DNA of 64,000 bases from Patagioenas fasciata (GCF_037038585.1 NC_092525.1:1-64000), one strand, 5' to 3'; counted from the stretch's first letter, positions 9,517-22,295 are shown. The notes: a model not told the origin generated them from the sequence alone. Translations and numbers: made by a program.

Positions 9517-12500
9517 GTAAGTATTAGAAGACCACTGCAAGATCTTATTGCTTTTTGAGTTAAATAATAATTTTTCAATAAACCAAAACCCAAACAGGTT
9601 CTGAAATCTGTTGCTTATCCTCCTGTTCATTCATTAGCACTGCAGCAATCAGTTTTTATACAATGTGTCAACAGAGGCGTCTAAAAAACCCCAAACAAAA
9701 CTTATTCAAGTCCACGGACACCCCCGCCCTCCTTGCCCCCCCTCACCCTGAGCCCCACGATCACCACTTGGTGCGGGAGAGGAGCACAACTCGACAGACA
9801 GAACCAGAAATCCGACTGCGGTAAGAAGGAAACATCGAGGTAGTTACAGCTTCCTTAAACATTCAAAATCTGATGTCTTCCAAAACAAAGCACATCATCC
9901 TCATCATTTAAAAAGCAAAGTTGCTTTGTACGTCTCTGATCCTCACACCAGCTGAGTGGTTCTCAAGTCCGCTGAGCTCCACTGTGCAGCCACCCCCACG
10001 TCTGTGTCGCCTTGTCTGGAGTCCCCAGTCGCGGGACAGTGAGTGGGGTTGGACTCCAGTGATAAAGAAAAACACAAAGAGTCAAATTGGAAAAGTAATT
10101 AAAACAGAAGATCTGAAAGCCAGTTTAATTTTAATAACTTATTTGTACACTGCTATAAGCATATGAAGTATGGGGGTCACGAACTCTTGCTACCACATAT
10201 GTGCCTTATTACAATAAGCACAGGAAACAAGGAAGTAGCATTCCTTCTATTTTTGATGTAATTATGAGCTAATACATCTCCTGAGATGGCTTCCAGACCT
10301 GATTTAGTATCTACACTGTGTTGTACTGCAGATAAATACCTCAGGTCAGCATTAATTGAAGACAATGTGCAGAATGAGCAATATGCAGGTAAGCACAAGA
10401 TCCTGGATTCCTTACAAGAGTCTACTTCTAAAATTGTCTGAAAATGCTGCAGAAATTGTAGCAGATAAACAACAGTAGCCACATTTTGTCCTATGGCATT
10501 TACATAATGTTGATCCACCTGTATTAACTTGTGCCCTTTCGGAACAGAGCTGTAAACTCAGAGTGTCCAAAGACTTCTTTCTTTTAAATAGAATACGCTT
10601 AAACTGGCTGTCTTGAACAGACTGGCTGTGCAGACTTGCAGCAGTTGAACGGAGGATGTGATTCCAGTGAATGGAGACAGAAAGAAGATCAGCACAAAAG
10701 CAGCAATGACAGACCAGAGACACCCACCTAAAGCCTAAGCTGAAACTTGTTTTTATTGGTAGGTTGTGTTTTTCTGCAAGTTGTGTTATCATACTTACAT
10801 ACAGCAAATAAAGATTTGACCCAAATTACATACCTTTATGTGCATACACACACGCACATGTTTGTGTTGTACAAAGATGCACACTGTTACTGAGATGTAT
10901 AGGCATTGAATGTGTCAGGTAAGTAACATGACAAGAGGCTTGAGAGGTGGGTCTGCAGGGAATTATGTAAGTAACATATTAATGCAACAAATCTGGTGGC
11001 ATAAAGCTACGGGGGAAAAAAATCCAGCGGAGAATCAGATAAATTCACGTGTTCTTTAAAGACAGCTCATGCATTCAACCAACTCCCAGGTGGGCCTGGC
11101 TGTGGAAAGGAAAGTTTGCTTGAGCACTTAGCGCCAGTGTCTGATGAGCAGACAAAACACCAACTGCAGACCGGGGACCCCCAGTTCTCAACCAGTTCAT
11201 GGCTCTGAGCATCTTCTTTCCACACACTGCAGGTAACGCTTTACATCTGCAATCCCCTCCCTAAACCCATCTTGTTCCTGGCTGAGAAGATACCAGATGT
11301 GGGAACTATTGCATGATAGAAGAATTTGTGCTGTTAAATCACAGGATTCTGAGCACTGCAGATGATCACAGTGCGGTGCTGCCCTGAGAAGAAAGGATGA
11401 GTGACTCTTGGTGTTCCCTGCTGCTCACTGCCCTGATCCTGCCCACCCTCATGTTCCAGCCACTCAGACCCCGGCCAGAATGACTGAGACAGGAGGGTCT
11501 CTTAAGGATGTTTTGTTTTGTCCAGATACCTTTAATTTGCTTATATACACAGATTTCATAAGAGGAAGCACTTGATTTCACCGATGACACGATTTCTCCA
11601 GTAAGGCATCTCACCAAGATTGCCAATTGACAGTCCCCCTTAGGATGAGAGAACGTTCACGTTGAACAAACCATGAACATTTGTAGTGATTGAAACTGGG
11701 GGTTTTTCAGACAAGCACCATCTGCCTCCTGCGCCAGAGACTCAACAGAATTATGTCTCAGACATTATGGCAACAACAGCTCATCCCGCAGCAATGGGTC
11801 ACTCAGAGCGAAAACAATCCCGTATGGACACCGTGTCCAGCAGCAGATGGGGCACTCAGGAGAAGGTGAATCGCGATTTACATCCCAACACCAGCCGAGG
11901 CCCGCAGACAAAGGCCGCGGGCTGACATGGGAGGGGACGGGCCTTTCGTTCTCCTTCTTTGCTTCTCTTTTCCTTTCCTAGACCCTTATTTCATCTCCTC
12001 TCCCTCTATGAGCAGTATAACCTAAGGCTTAGAGCCACAAAACTCCTTTGTGTAAACCCTTTGGCTGTTAAACTGTTCACCAATTTGGCTTAAGCAGCGT
12101 AAATCTTCCTGCTACTTGGGCCAAGCTGCAAAATAAAAGGTGTTGGGGTTTTTTTGTTTATGGTCCTTGAGTACCCCATATACTCTTTTCTAACTAAGGG
12201 GACCTGAATCGGAGTCACCTCCCACACACGGACAGCTGGGGACATTCTGCAATGAAAACTTGTATGGAGAGTGGAACACACTGAATAGGTCAATCCAGCA
12301 TTTAATAAAAGCAATGGAGTTAGCTCTTGAATTAACAGTGATAACATGCTCTGCTATATTGTGGCCAGTTGCGATTGGAAACAGCGCAGTTACAAGTTCG
12401 GTGTGCATGGTCCTCTGTATACACGAAGACATCCAGCCAGCTTTAGTCACACACCTGATCTTTCCTTCATGTTACAGATCTCTGCAATGAAAGCTGGGAG

Positions 12501-15100
12501 CAACAAACATTCAGCTTTCTGATGTGTCATTAAAGAGATTTTTCTGCATTTACTACAACCTTGACCGAGCCTGTACCTGATTGCTTTAACTGGCATTAGA
12601 TAAGTCATTGAGTAAGCAGTCAAGTCAGTCCGCGAGAAGACACGGAGAGGTGACAAAGTTGTAAGTCCCTAGGATGCTGGCACACCAGCACGAACACAGG
12701 CAAGCAGAAGCCTCCAACGCATTGGCAGAAATATCCTACTCAGGTACAGCAGGCAAATGCAACTTATAATGGAACGGTTACAATATGCTTGGTAGAAAAA
12801 AGCTGAGGTTCCGCTGCCTCAGGCCCACAGCGGTTACTGCTGTGTCTGGTCTAACCCAGATCCAGTAGTGAGCTACACATGTTTATCTTGGTTTGATATT
12901 TGTAGTGCACGTGTTAACGTACAGATCAATATACAAGACAAGGTCTGATGAACAAAATCTCTCTCTGAAAGATCCTGAAGTGATCACTGGAGTGATTTTC
13001 AAGGCAAAGATTCTGTCTGTCTCCAGCTCCCAGAAGACTTCAGAGGTGAAATTCTCTATAAATCCTGAGGGGGAAAGAGGGGGTTGTAAGGAACATGAAC
13101 CTGAAGAACATTCAGTAGCTCTCCCGGGCGCTCTGTGACGGAGCCTCCCCTGTTCACCAGCTCCTGAGGCTCCAGGTGCTGCAACACGGGGCACAACGCG
13201 CTCACAGACTGAACCTGCGCCGAGCAAGAAAATGCCTTCCTGATGAAGCTTTAACATCAACACACCAACTATTGCTTGTCCTTCAAGGAAACTATCTTGT
13301 TATAAGCATTTATAGCTCTATTGTCTATTTATGCTTTTAGCAATAAGCGCTTTTATCCACATTTCATTTTGGTGCACCTGGTAAGACATGTGATTGAAGG
13401 TGACAGATAAGAGCAGGGCACTCTTTTAATCCCTAAGACAGGACCCTGGGAAAACTTCACAGGAATCAGTTCTTCACTACATTGCTGCTCCTTGCATTCA
13501 CAGCCCAGCAGAAAAGCACGGGCCGAGGTGAGAACCGCCCGCAGAAGGGGCTGCCAGACACTGTTCTGGCTGATGCTCTGCCAGGACGTGCTTCGTTTTC
13601 TGTCCGGTGCTGTGCGGGGGGAACACAGAACATCTGCACGAAAAACCTCGCAGTCTTTTTCCTACCATATCATGCATAGGTGCCACACTTCTATATAGCC
13701 AGGTAACTGCTCATCTAAGGTGCATTTTGAAACATACCTTATCCTGCTTTGGAACCTGTGCCGAAATGGAAAGTAGTTGCTCTGTATCCAGGAATTTTGA
13801 GATAACTGTAAAACAAAAGTAAACAGATCAGAAATTGAATGGAAATCATAACAAAATCTATTTTTTTTTTTTTTATGAACACAATTATTTAGTGAAACTT
13901 TCGTTAATCTTTTTCTTCCATTCTATCTTCACAAATTATTTACCAGGGAAAAAACAGGTTAAAAATTGCTGCTATCTAAATTATGTTGTCATAACTACAC
14001 AGACTGTACCGAAGCATGTAGCGATTATTTTACAGGTGGACATATATCAATTTGGTAATATTCTTTTAGTGTGATTGAATCACACGTCTCTTGTGATAAA
14101 GATCAAGATGACACGATCCAGCTCCAGGTGCACTGACTCATACTCTGCTGTTGTGTTCTGTTTAGTTTGTCTGGACCACTATGAAGCAACAGGAAAAAAC
14201 ACCCATACACAACAACAGAACATCAGTGATGCCTTTATTTGTTTTTAATGTATACATTATGTACACCCGAATACTTCCAACTAGTCACAGAGGTAGAGAC
14301 AAACTCACATTCTTTGAAAAAGGTATTGGCTGACTTCTACCCATTTAATCTGAGAAATTCGCTTTTCTTAGCAAAATCCTTGAGAAAAACATCACTATCA
14401 TAATAAAGATTATTTCCACTACGTGTCACCTGGCAAATAATTACAATTCAAACAGATTGAGTCACGTTGCATACTTTCACAGATTAGAAAGAAAGTGTTT
14501 TAACATAAATTGAATATGATGCATTAAAAATAAACTACTACTTAGTTGAATACACTCAGAAAACCAAAGACGGTAAATGTCAAATGAGGGTTCCAGGTTA
14601 GAGTACCCTACAGATTTGAAGCGCGCTTTGGGGACACCCAGCGCCTCCTGTTCACTGTACATTATGTGAACTGCAGCAGCTGAGACCCTGGGATGTGTGA
14701 CCTGCAAAAACCATGAACATTAAAGTAACGTTTATAAATCACAAACATGTTATTTGGCTTCCTTATGGACTGAAAGTGACAGGAGTGAAGCATCTAAACG
14801 TGATCTGTCCCATATTCATTCTTCACCACTCTGCAGCGGTTCTAGCAGGAGCTTCACACGTTTTCCCCCATTTAAGAGTTTAGATGCCAAAATATCCCAA
14901 TAAGAACCATAATGCTTGTTTACATCTAGAATTGTCTTAAATATACGTCCTCCTATGCATGTTACAGAACACTGTAACCCTGCTTTGTATATTAACATGT
15001 AATACATGCCACTAAAACCGTATCAATTAACTGACTAGACAAAGTTTTCCTCTGGAATTTAACACGTGCATTAAAACTCCTCCAAACCGAAGCCCAGCTC
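9517..15100. other. Low-copy block D, no recognisable gene
   Basis: AT-moderate unique-looking sequence. An open stretch at about 10,260-10,370 ends in a donor-like GCAG/GTAAGC. The ORFs at 10,177-10,518 (minus), 12,883-13,263 (minus) and 14,816-15,007 (minus) are also present in the second copy but match nothing I know. A poly(T) run lies at 13,860. Relative to the copy at 54.3-62.3 kb, this block lacks 1,645 bp at 10,737/10,738 and 575 bp at 13,648/13,649. Confidence 0.5.
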
Positions 15101-15170
15101 TACTAGGCCGTCCCACAAGCGCAGGGCTTGAGCTCTGGTTTGAGCCTGATGCCGCACTCCCCGCGCCGGG

Positions 15171-15207
15171 CTGCAGTACTGCGCTGTGGCCACCGGGCGG
15201 CAGCACC
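15171..15207 (+). promoter_or_regulatory. CTCF-like composite site 1
   Basis: Upstream box CTGCAGTACT and core GGCCACCGGGCGGCAGCACC fit the two-part vertebrate CTCF motif (core resembling CCGCGNGGNGGCAG, upstream module resembling TGCAGTNCC). The same arrangement occurs at 21,321, 22,779 and 62,369. Confidence 0.6.
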
Positions 15208-15453
15208 AGCGACACCCGGCGGCCGGTGCACCGCGGGAGCACCGGGGCGCCACCGCGCATGCGCGGAACCGGGGCTGAACGTCCGCGTGCGTGCGGGGGT
15301 GACCTGCACCGGGGTGACCACCCGGGATCACCCACAGCAAACGAGCCACCCGGGACAACGCGGAACAGAAAATCCGCTCTAGAGAACCACCCCACCCAGA
15401 GAACCCTCCTCGGCGGAACCTCCCGGCGGCCCGTTCGAGCTCTCTAGTGCCCT

Positions 15454-15630
15454 ATTTGCGTAGCCACGCCTCTGATTTGCATTTCTCCGCCCCATCCTCG
15501 CCCCGCCTGTCGTTCCCACGCGCCCCGCCCCTCCTCTTATCTCTCGCAATCTGATTTGCAGGCTTCGAATCTCAATTTGCATTCTCCCCGCCTACTCACC
15601 TCCCTGCCCAAGCCCCGAGGAGATTTGCAT
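15454..15630 (+). promoter_or_regulatory. Octamer (POU) motif cluster
   Basis: ATTTGCAT at 15475-15482, 15575-15582 and 15623-15630, ATTTGCAG at 15554, and ATTTGCG at 15454, all on the plus strand and interleaved with GC boxes. ATTTGCAT is the Oct-factor site found in H2B and immunoglobulin promoters. All four sites are kept in the second copy. Confidence 0.6.
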
Positions 15631-15644
15631 ATCCGGCACGACGC

Positions 15645-15745
15645 TCTGCTCTGTTCTGTTTCTATTCGACCCCATCTATTTCTATTATTTCTACTTCTAT
15701 TAATTCTCGTTCTATTTCTTTTCCTGTTTTCTGTTTCTTTCCCTG
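15645..15745. repeat. Degenerate TTCTAT microsatellite
   Basis: About 100 bp of TTCTAT/TTCTGT-like hexamers (TATTTCTATTATTTCTACTTC and similar) just after the CpG island. Repeated at 62,850-62,945. Confidence 0.75.
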
Positions 15746-16798
15746 CGAAGTACAAACCACACCTGATCTCACAGATGTCCAGTGTAACCTGTAGCTGCTT
15801 TTGGTAAATATGAGCAGAACTTTACAGCACACGGTTTTCCCAGCAACATGAAGCGGAGAGCGTATTCAAAAAAAAAAAAAAAAAACAAACCACAAACACA
15901 AAGACGACACACAGCCTTGTAAGTCGGGTGATTAATTCTATTCAGTACGCTTTTACTTAAGTTAGATTACAAGAAAACTAAATTGGGCTTGCCCAGTGCC
16001 CTGTGAGTAGTAAAAACCATCACCACACAGTCACTCAGCAGAGAGCTCGCAGCAGCTCCCCGGCTGCCGCAGTTATGGAACGAAGCGTCTGGCTCGCACA
16101 CAGAGCCCCCCAGCCCCTGCTCCCACCGCTGAGCAGGTGCGGGTGCCGTTCTGCTCCCTGGGGGCAGCTCAGGCCTTTCCCTCAAGTGCACCCGCCAGAG
16201 ACATTTCCGGGTAAGGATGAGTTTTTTAATCCTTTCTATAAACAGAATTTCTTTGCATTTTAAAAACCTTGTACATCACTGACATTGACTCCTATGTCTC
16301 TTTTTACACATACGTATGTATTTAGGGAATATATTTGATTCATAGATATCATCTATTTCCACTGTAATATATATCTACTTAGACATCTACACACTTGCGT
16401 ATGCATTTACATGTATATATCTGCTTAAACTTATACAGAATATCTGTTTATGCTTATATATATCACCACTTATTATCTAGAATATCCATTTATACTTACG
16501 CACCTGTTTAGCCTTCTCTTTGGACACAAATATCTTTCTAGACTTGCAGATGTTGGCATATTGTTACAATCATATTATTACATTTATGTATATTTAGACA
16601 GAGCTATCGATTCACACTTGGCGTGTGGCACGATGAGCAGTGACACGTGGCCAGCTGCACGGCTCAAGCACGAGGGACACCCCGACCTGCCAGGGAAAAG
16701 CGCCACTGAGAGCCAGACAGAAACAAAGTACGTCAGAGCACGCTGTCAGATATTGGGGAAACACTCATAGCATCCAGTTGCCTCTCTTTTTCAGTTTT
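15746..16798. other. End of duplicated block D, AT-rich tail
   Basis: A poly(A) run near 15,868, then unique sequence, then an AT-rich stretch at 16,270-16,620 with TATATA and TACATGTATATA-like runs. A plus-strand ORF of 106 codons (16,450-16,770) is present in both copies, but much of it is AT-rich low complexity. Base 16,798 aligns with the last base of the window. Confidence 0.5.
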
Positions 16799-17039
16799 TA
16801 GAACAAATACCCATCTGCTTAAGTACACCTAATAAATTATATGCTGCACCTACTCAACAATTACTCTTAACTATGGAAGTCAACATGTAAATTAGACCAT
16901 TTTATTTGCTTTAAGTTTCATTGATAGGAAAATCAGTGAGATAGAAGACATGGGTTTACTTTAAAAAATAAATAAATATCCCCATTCCTGCAGTGCAGCA
17001 TAAGGCTACGAAAAAGGAGCGTCAGACTCACGAACACTT

Positions 17040-17381
17040 TTGGCTGCACTGCAGCACACAGGGGAACACGTTTCTGTGACCGTGACAGCTCGACTGTCGC
17101 AACCGGGAACCCAAAGCCCAGCGGTGCCACCAACCTTTGCCAGGCCTGCTGTGCTGGGCTCTGCGGAAGGAAATGGACTTTGGTTGGTTGTTTCAAAGAA
17201 AATGAACAGTCCTGTTGTTGATGAGGCCACTGCCCACTACATCACCTGGGAAGATCCACTCGGAGGGCAGGTTCATAAAATGCAGCTTCTTGGAATGAGG
17301 AATGCTGCCGTTTTGGAAGATTTCTTACCAACTGAAGTCAGAACTACACACTGTAGGTTAAGAGAAAAAAGTCACTATTGA
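17040..17381 (+). CDS. Hypothetical ORF, 113 codons
   Basis: An ATG-initiated ORF of moderate, non-repetitive composition. Its latter half (from about residue 55, Ser-Pro-Val-Val-Asp) has mixed amino-acid content rather than the low complexity of the island ORFs. A donor-like TGTAG/GTTAAG lies near its end. No family is recognised, no second copy is visible in the window and no promoter is apparent. It may be chance. Confidence 0.15.
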   Translation: MAALQHTGEHVSVTVTARLSQPGTQSPAVPPTFARPAVLGSAEGNGLWLVVSKKMNSPVVDEATAHYITWEDPLGGQVHKMQLLGMRNAAVLEDFLPTEVRTTHCRLREKSHY

Positions 17382-17637
17382 AACAATAACTCATCCAAAC
17401 CACACATGGACTCACCGCCACCAGTTACGAGGCTGAAAGTGCTTCTTGGGAACACCTGGCAAACACGCAGAACAAAACCGATTTGCCCAGGTGCCTGTAT
17501 CTCTGTCAGCTTTTTGAGTACTATTCTAAGATATTTTAAAAACCTATTGAGTGAAAAAGAACAAAGCATTTGTCATTGAATCAGGTTGTTTCTTCTGGAC
17601 ATCTGAACTCTTACAAACACCTCCTTTCCTCTTTTAG

Positions 17638-17725
17638 TACAAAATCATTTCCATAGTATCATCCAATAGTAAGCCCACAGAAACAGAAGATTACGCTTTC
17701 AGGAAGAGAAAATAACCAGAGGGAG
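17638..17725 (+). other. Exon-like segment, 88 bp
   Basis: An acceptor (CCTCCTTTCCTCTTTTAG) ends at 17637 and a donor (GGGAG/GTGAGC) starts at 17726. One frame is open from the acceptor for 24 codons to a TAA about 15 bp before the donor. It could be a 3'-terminal coding or a non-coding exon. It is unrecognised. Confidence 0.3.
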
Positions 17726-18410
17726 GTGAGCTCTGCACAGGTGTACCGTGCTCCAGAACAGGCCTTATTTTTAGTACTTCTGGTAAAATATTTCGTATTA
17801 AAAATATAGAAGGAAAGTCGGTGCATTCTTAATGTTAAAGTCCACTCTACAAATACCTTAGGAAAAACGCAGACACGCGTCCTAGCCGTACCTTGTACGG
17901 GCAGACCGCTCTGGATTCCTTCTGTCTGTCTGGTACTTCTGTAGCAGAAGACGGGGCAACCGCGGTGAAACGGTGGCAGCAGACATCCAGCTGAAAGAGG
18001 AAAAGCCCTTCAGAACAAAGCTGGAGAGGAACCTGACACTTCCTTTTTTCTTGCGAAGGCTACAGCTGAGTGGAGAAAAAAGTATTTTGCACCATCTTCA
18101 GTACAGCTGTTGATACGGCCACTGGAGCGTTTGCGTTTTTTGGATAACCAGGCCATTTTTGACTCATTGGCAGTCTGAGTTCCCTAGAACAAATTTTCCC
18201 AGATACACACAGAACACAGACATCACCCAAGTATAGCCAAGATTTCCTTCCTCGCCCTGGATGCTGTCATTGAAGAGCCCAGCAGCCCATCCGTCCTCGT
18301 GAACCGCCCCACTGAAAAAAAAAAAAAATTATCTTTTCCAGGCTGTTTCTTCAAAGGGTAAAGATATTTTAAATTGCAGTTATCTTTTCCAACAAAGTGA
18401 TTTTGTGATT
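17726..18410. other. No feature seen
   Basis: Unique sequence with a poly(A) run near 18,316. No coherent ORF, island or repeat was recognised. Confidence 0.4.
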
Positions 18411-19235
18411 CCTTTGAAAAGGAGGGTAAGCTTGCCAGAGAAAGATAGCGACAGGGAGCAAGACAAGGTGACACAGAGAGAGGGGCAAAAGGGCCAGGGA
18501 GCAGGGCAAAGGGAAGAAGAGGCCAAAATGAGAGACAAGGAGCAGGAGACAGAGACGGTGGGAAAAATCCTAGAATGGGCAGTGGGAGAGACAGACAAAG
18601 GAGAAGTGAGCGCCGGGCTGCGGGACAGAGACAGGAAGGAGGAAACGCAGTGACAGGGAGCAGGGCAGAGCGACAGAGAAACAAAAACAAAGAGGGAAGA
18701 GGACAGAGAAACCAGGAGTAAGACAAGGAGAAGGGCAGAGAAACAGGAACCGGGGTGGGTAGGGAGCAGGACCAAGAGATGGGGCGAGGATGGAGATGGA
18801 GGAAGAAACCTGGGATGGCCAACAGGACAGGGAAGAATATGACTGTCGGTAGGGAGCAGGACACAGGGATACAGCGAGAAACAATGGGACAGGGAGCAGC
18901 ATTAAAGGTCAGAAAGAATAAGAGATGAACAGGAAGGAGGAATGGAACGCCGAGATGCTGAACAAAAAACACCAGCAACAGTGAGCGAGACAAACGAATA
19001 GAGAGAGAAGGGCAAGGCAGGAAGAAGAGAGATAGGAAGGTGGGAGATAAGAGCTGCACGTACAGGTACTGAGAAGAAAAGAACAGCAGGGAACAGGCCA
19101 GAGAAACTGTGGGGAAAAAAAGAGACTGATGCAGATCAAGACAAAGATATGGAAAAGGGAAAAACAGCCATAGAAGATGGAGCAGGAGACAAAAATAAAG
19201 AGAAAAGGAGAGGTATAGGGAAGCAAAATTTTAAA
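18411..19235. repeat. Purine-rich strand-asymmetric tract
   Basis: About 820 bp is overwhelmingly A/G on the plus strand, built from decayed GGGACAGGGAGCAGG and AGAGACAGAGA-like words. The complementary strand is Leu/Ser/Pro-rich when translated (278-codon open frame), which is a composition effect. It ends in an (AAT)n run near 19,236. Confidence 0.8.
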
Positions 19236-19309
19236 ATAATAATAATAAACCAAAACCTCCACCAAGGAGGGGCAGGGAGGCACTAGGACGTGCAAGTGGG
19301 GGATGAGGC

Positions 19310-20265
19310 CCTGAGGGCCAGGGACTCACAGCGGCTCTCACTTTCGGTGGCTGCCACGAGGCTTCTAACAGCTCAGACGCTCCCGTCTCCTTCTCTCCTC
19401 CCTTCCTCTCCGGTAACTCGGGGCGCTCGGCCGTCCTCAGCCTAGGAGAACACGGTGGGGTGTCAGGGCTCCTACGAGACGAGGCTTCGGGGACATGGAG
19501 CCTCGCTGGCTCGCTCGCCAGGCAGCCGTCCCGCTCCAGGATACGCGCACGGACCCTGCCGCGCACGTTGGCCCCCGGCCTGCCGCACGCCGCGCAGAGG
19601 GAGCCTTCGCCACCCGGAGAGAGGGGCTCGCTCTCTCGCCCGCTGCAGGAAGCGGACATTGGGCCGACGGCCCCGCATTTCTTCCTCTTTACCTCTCCCC
19701 AACCTCTCTGGCTCCAGCAGCAGCAGCCCCCGTCCACGCACGGGACGTGCTCCCCTGTCCCTTCTCCCGCCACGCTGTCAGACGAGCCTCGCCAGCCCGA
19801 GGCGGGCGCAGCCAACGGCATCCCCCCGGCTGGGAGTGAACGGCCACATCCTCAGCGCGGCCTCTGGGAGAGGGAGAGAAGAAGCAGCGGCCGTTAGCAC
19901 CGTAGCTCACCCCTGCCCCAGCCTGCTCCTTCCGCAGGGGCCACCGGAGAGGTGCCGAGGGCCGGCTTGCCGCCTTCACGACGGGGCTTGGGAGCGGCCC
20001 AGGAACACGGGACGGGTTCGCAGGAGCTGCCGGAGCTGGGGGCGGCTGCACGGAGCGAGCGGGGCCGCGGGAGGAGGCTCGGCGGGAGCTCTGGCGAGCT
20101 GGGGACGCACCCGGCATCTGCCCCCGGCCGGCTGTCGCCTCCTGCTCCTCTGCCGCACGCTGGGGACGGAGGACGGCGCCGCGTCTCCCACCTGGGCGCT
20201 GCTCCCCAGGTTCCATTCCCCGCCTGGGCTGGGGGGTCTGCTGAGCATCGGGCGTTCACAGCTCC
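19310..20265. promoter_or_regulatory. CpG island
   Basis: CpG-dense stretch open in several frames on both strands (longest plus 19,455-20,294, minus 19,231-19,821). No frame shows a recognisable protein. Overlapping open frames of similar length on both strands are typical of island composition. Confidence 0.6.
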
Positions 20266-21195
20266 CCCTCAGAAACACAGAAATTCCAAATTAGAGTTCA
20301 GCCTCTGAAAAAAATAGAGCAGGAGAAAGCAGAGGAATTAGTCAGAAGAAGGGACAGGAGAGCAGCTGAGCTAACGGAGGATTCGAGGGAAACGGGCCAC
20401 CTCAAAACACAAGGCATCCTCAAAAAACCAGAGCAACTGCAGCAACGCCAGACAGCATTAAGACAAACTGACACCGTTTAGGACACGCTCAGCATAAAAG
20501 CAAACACATCCACCGGTGCAGGAAAGCATCTCACCCCTTCCCCACAGCACCGCCACAGGACACAGCCCTGTGAGGCCACGGGATGGGCTAGTACTGACAC
20601 GGAGAAATAAGCTTGACAGCAGAGTCAATTACACCGTTAAGCAGGCAATGTTTCTTTCATCTGCACTGGGGAGCTCTGGGGGTCGTCCTCTGTAAGTGCT
20701 CCCACGACTGGATACTCTTGCATTGCTTATAGTCACACAGCTGCTACATATTAATTACAATTGTTTTAAATTTTGAACATACAATATATCTAGCCTAAGA
20801 AATAATTGATGAAGTTACTTATAAATGTTTAGTTTCTCACTCACAACACATCTATTAGTTAAATATAAACTAAGCTCTCAGCTTCTAAACAATGTGTTAT
20901 TAAATCTTCTGTCTCCCTCTTGTCGTGCAGAAGGATCTAAAAGGTGAAAAACATCCCCTCATCGTGCAGGCGGTCAGAAAGCATTTACCTCACGTGAACC
21001 GGTTAATGAAGGGTACATCTTCTATAACTTCATCGCAGTATACATTAACTTGGTAGCTTCTCTTGAATTTCCCCCTTTTCAATATACTTGCAAACTCTTT
21101 GGCAGTATAAATCTACGAAATATTATCATTTGTTACCCACTAGCAGTACCAAACAGAACACTGTAGCGTAATGTAAGTAAAAACGACTAGCATCA
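20266..21195. other. No feature seen
   Basis: AT-rich, apparently single-copy sequence between two CpG islands. No ORF or repeat of note. Confidence 0.4.
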
Positions 21196-21320
21196 AAATC
21201 AGAGTCCTAAGATCAATGCTGACAGAACTGCGAAGCCGCAGCTCCTGCCGGTTCTGGCGTTGGTTTCTGGCACTTCTGACCGCTTCGGGTCAAACGGCGC
21301 CTCTTCCCCCGGCCGTGCGC

Positions 21321-21355
21321 TGCAGTACCCGAGTTTCGCCACAGGGCGGCAGCAC
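21321..21355 (+). promoter_or_regulatory. CTCF-like composite site 2
   Basis: TGCAGTACCCGAG upstream of GCCACAGGGCGGCAGCACTGAG. Same two-part layout and orientation as the site at 15,171. Confidence 0.6.
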
Positions 21356-22074
21356 TGAGACCGCCGCGGCAGCGCCGGGCGAGCGGTCGTGCCGCGTTTC
21401 GCGGGAACCCCGCAAAATAAACCCCAGAAAACAAACGCGACAAAACAAAAAAGCACACAGAGAGCCGCGGAACGAAAGCCGCACGTACAGGACACAGAAC
21501 CCGCCGGGCCTCGCCCCGAGCTCCCGGCGAAGCGGCGCCCGACCCGCCACGCCACCGAGCCTGCAACCGCGCCTTCGCTCCCACCAGCTTCGCCAGCTCG
21601 GCCGTAAGGGCAGCGGGAAAACCGAACCGAACGCCTCCTCACCGCGCCGGCCCATCCCACTCCCCCCGTTCCAACGGCACGGTCACCCTCGCCGCGGACG
21701 CAGTCACCTGCCGCCTCTTTCGCCGCTCCGTTCCCCTCGCACTCTCCCACCGTCCCGCGGCGGGAGGCCCCCGGCTGTCGCCTCCTTCCCCTCTGCCTTT
21801 CTGCCGCCTCCGGGGACCTCACAAAGGGCTGCCCTGAGCCGCCTACCTCCAGGTCCCCGGGCGCCGGTTGCAGCAACCGCTCCGCAACCGCCCCGACCCG
21901 CGTTCCCGTTAATTCCCGGTACCCACCCCGAGACACCACAGACCCGCTCGCCAGGACCCGCGCTGATTGGCTGCTTTCCACCCCATCACGCTGTCCTCCT
22001 ATTGGATGCTCCGTCCGGCGCCCAGAGGCCCGCAACGCCCGCCCCTCCGGCAAAATGATAGCCTGCCTAGGCAC

Positions 22075-22295
22075 GTCAATCACCATTTTCTCCGCCTATC
22101 AGAGCTCGCAGTGAGGGCAGGCGCAGTAGGGAGAGAGCAGCACCCGCCCCTTTCCGCAACACGATTGACTGCCGAAGACAAGTCAATCATCATTCTCTTG
22201 GCCCATCAGTACTCGCAGTTTGCTCATGCGCAGTACGGAGCGTCCGACACCCGCCCCTCCGGCAATCTGATTGGCGGACAGAATGGCAATTGACG
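22075..22295. repeat. 107-bp tandem duplication within the promoter
   Basis: Two imperfect units start at GTCAAT (22075 and 22182). Each runs through a CTATCAG/CCATCAG box, CTCGCAGT, GCGCAGTA and ACCCGCCCC to an ATTGACT or ATTGGCG end. A third partial match precedes them (CCGCCCCTCCGGCAAAATG near 22,040). Confidence 0.7.

Larger units (their letters stand above)
15110..15640. promoter_or_regulatory. CpG island with GC boxes
   Basis: CpG-rich region containing a CTCF-like composite site (15,171-15,207), CGCGCATGCGCGG (NRF1-like, near 15,255) and GC boxes (CCGCCCC, CCCCGCCC), and ending in a cluster of octamer motifs. It is TATA-less. It is duplicated at 62,310-62,840. Confidence 0.6.

Noticed and set aside
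18223-19059. 278-codon minus ORF rich in Leu, Ser, Pro, Cys
   Set aside because: Direct translation of the pyrimidine strand of a purine tract. Low complexity, no ordered domains.
19455-20294. 279-codon plus ORF
   Set aside because: CpG-island composition, with overlapping open frames on both strands and no recognisable family.
21199-22086. 295-codon minus ORF and overlapping 280-codon plus ORF at 21,216-22,058
   Set aside because: Both strands are open over the same CpG island, which includes promoter motifs (GATTGG boxes). Typical island artefact.
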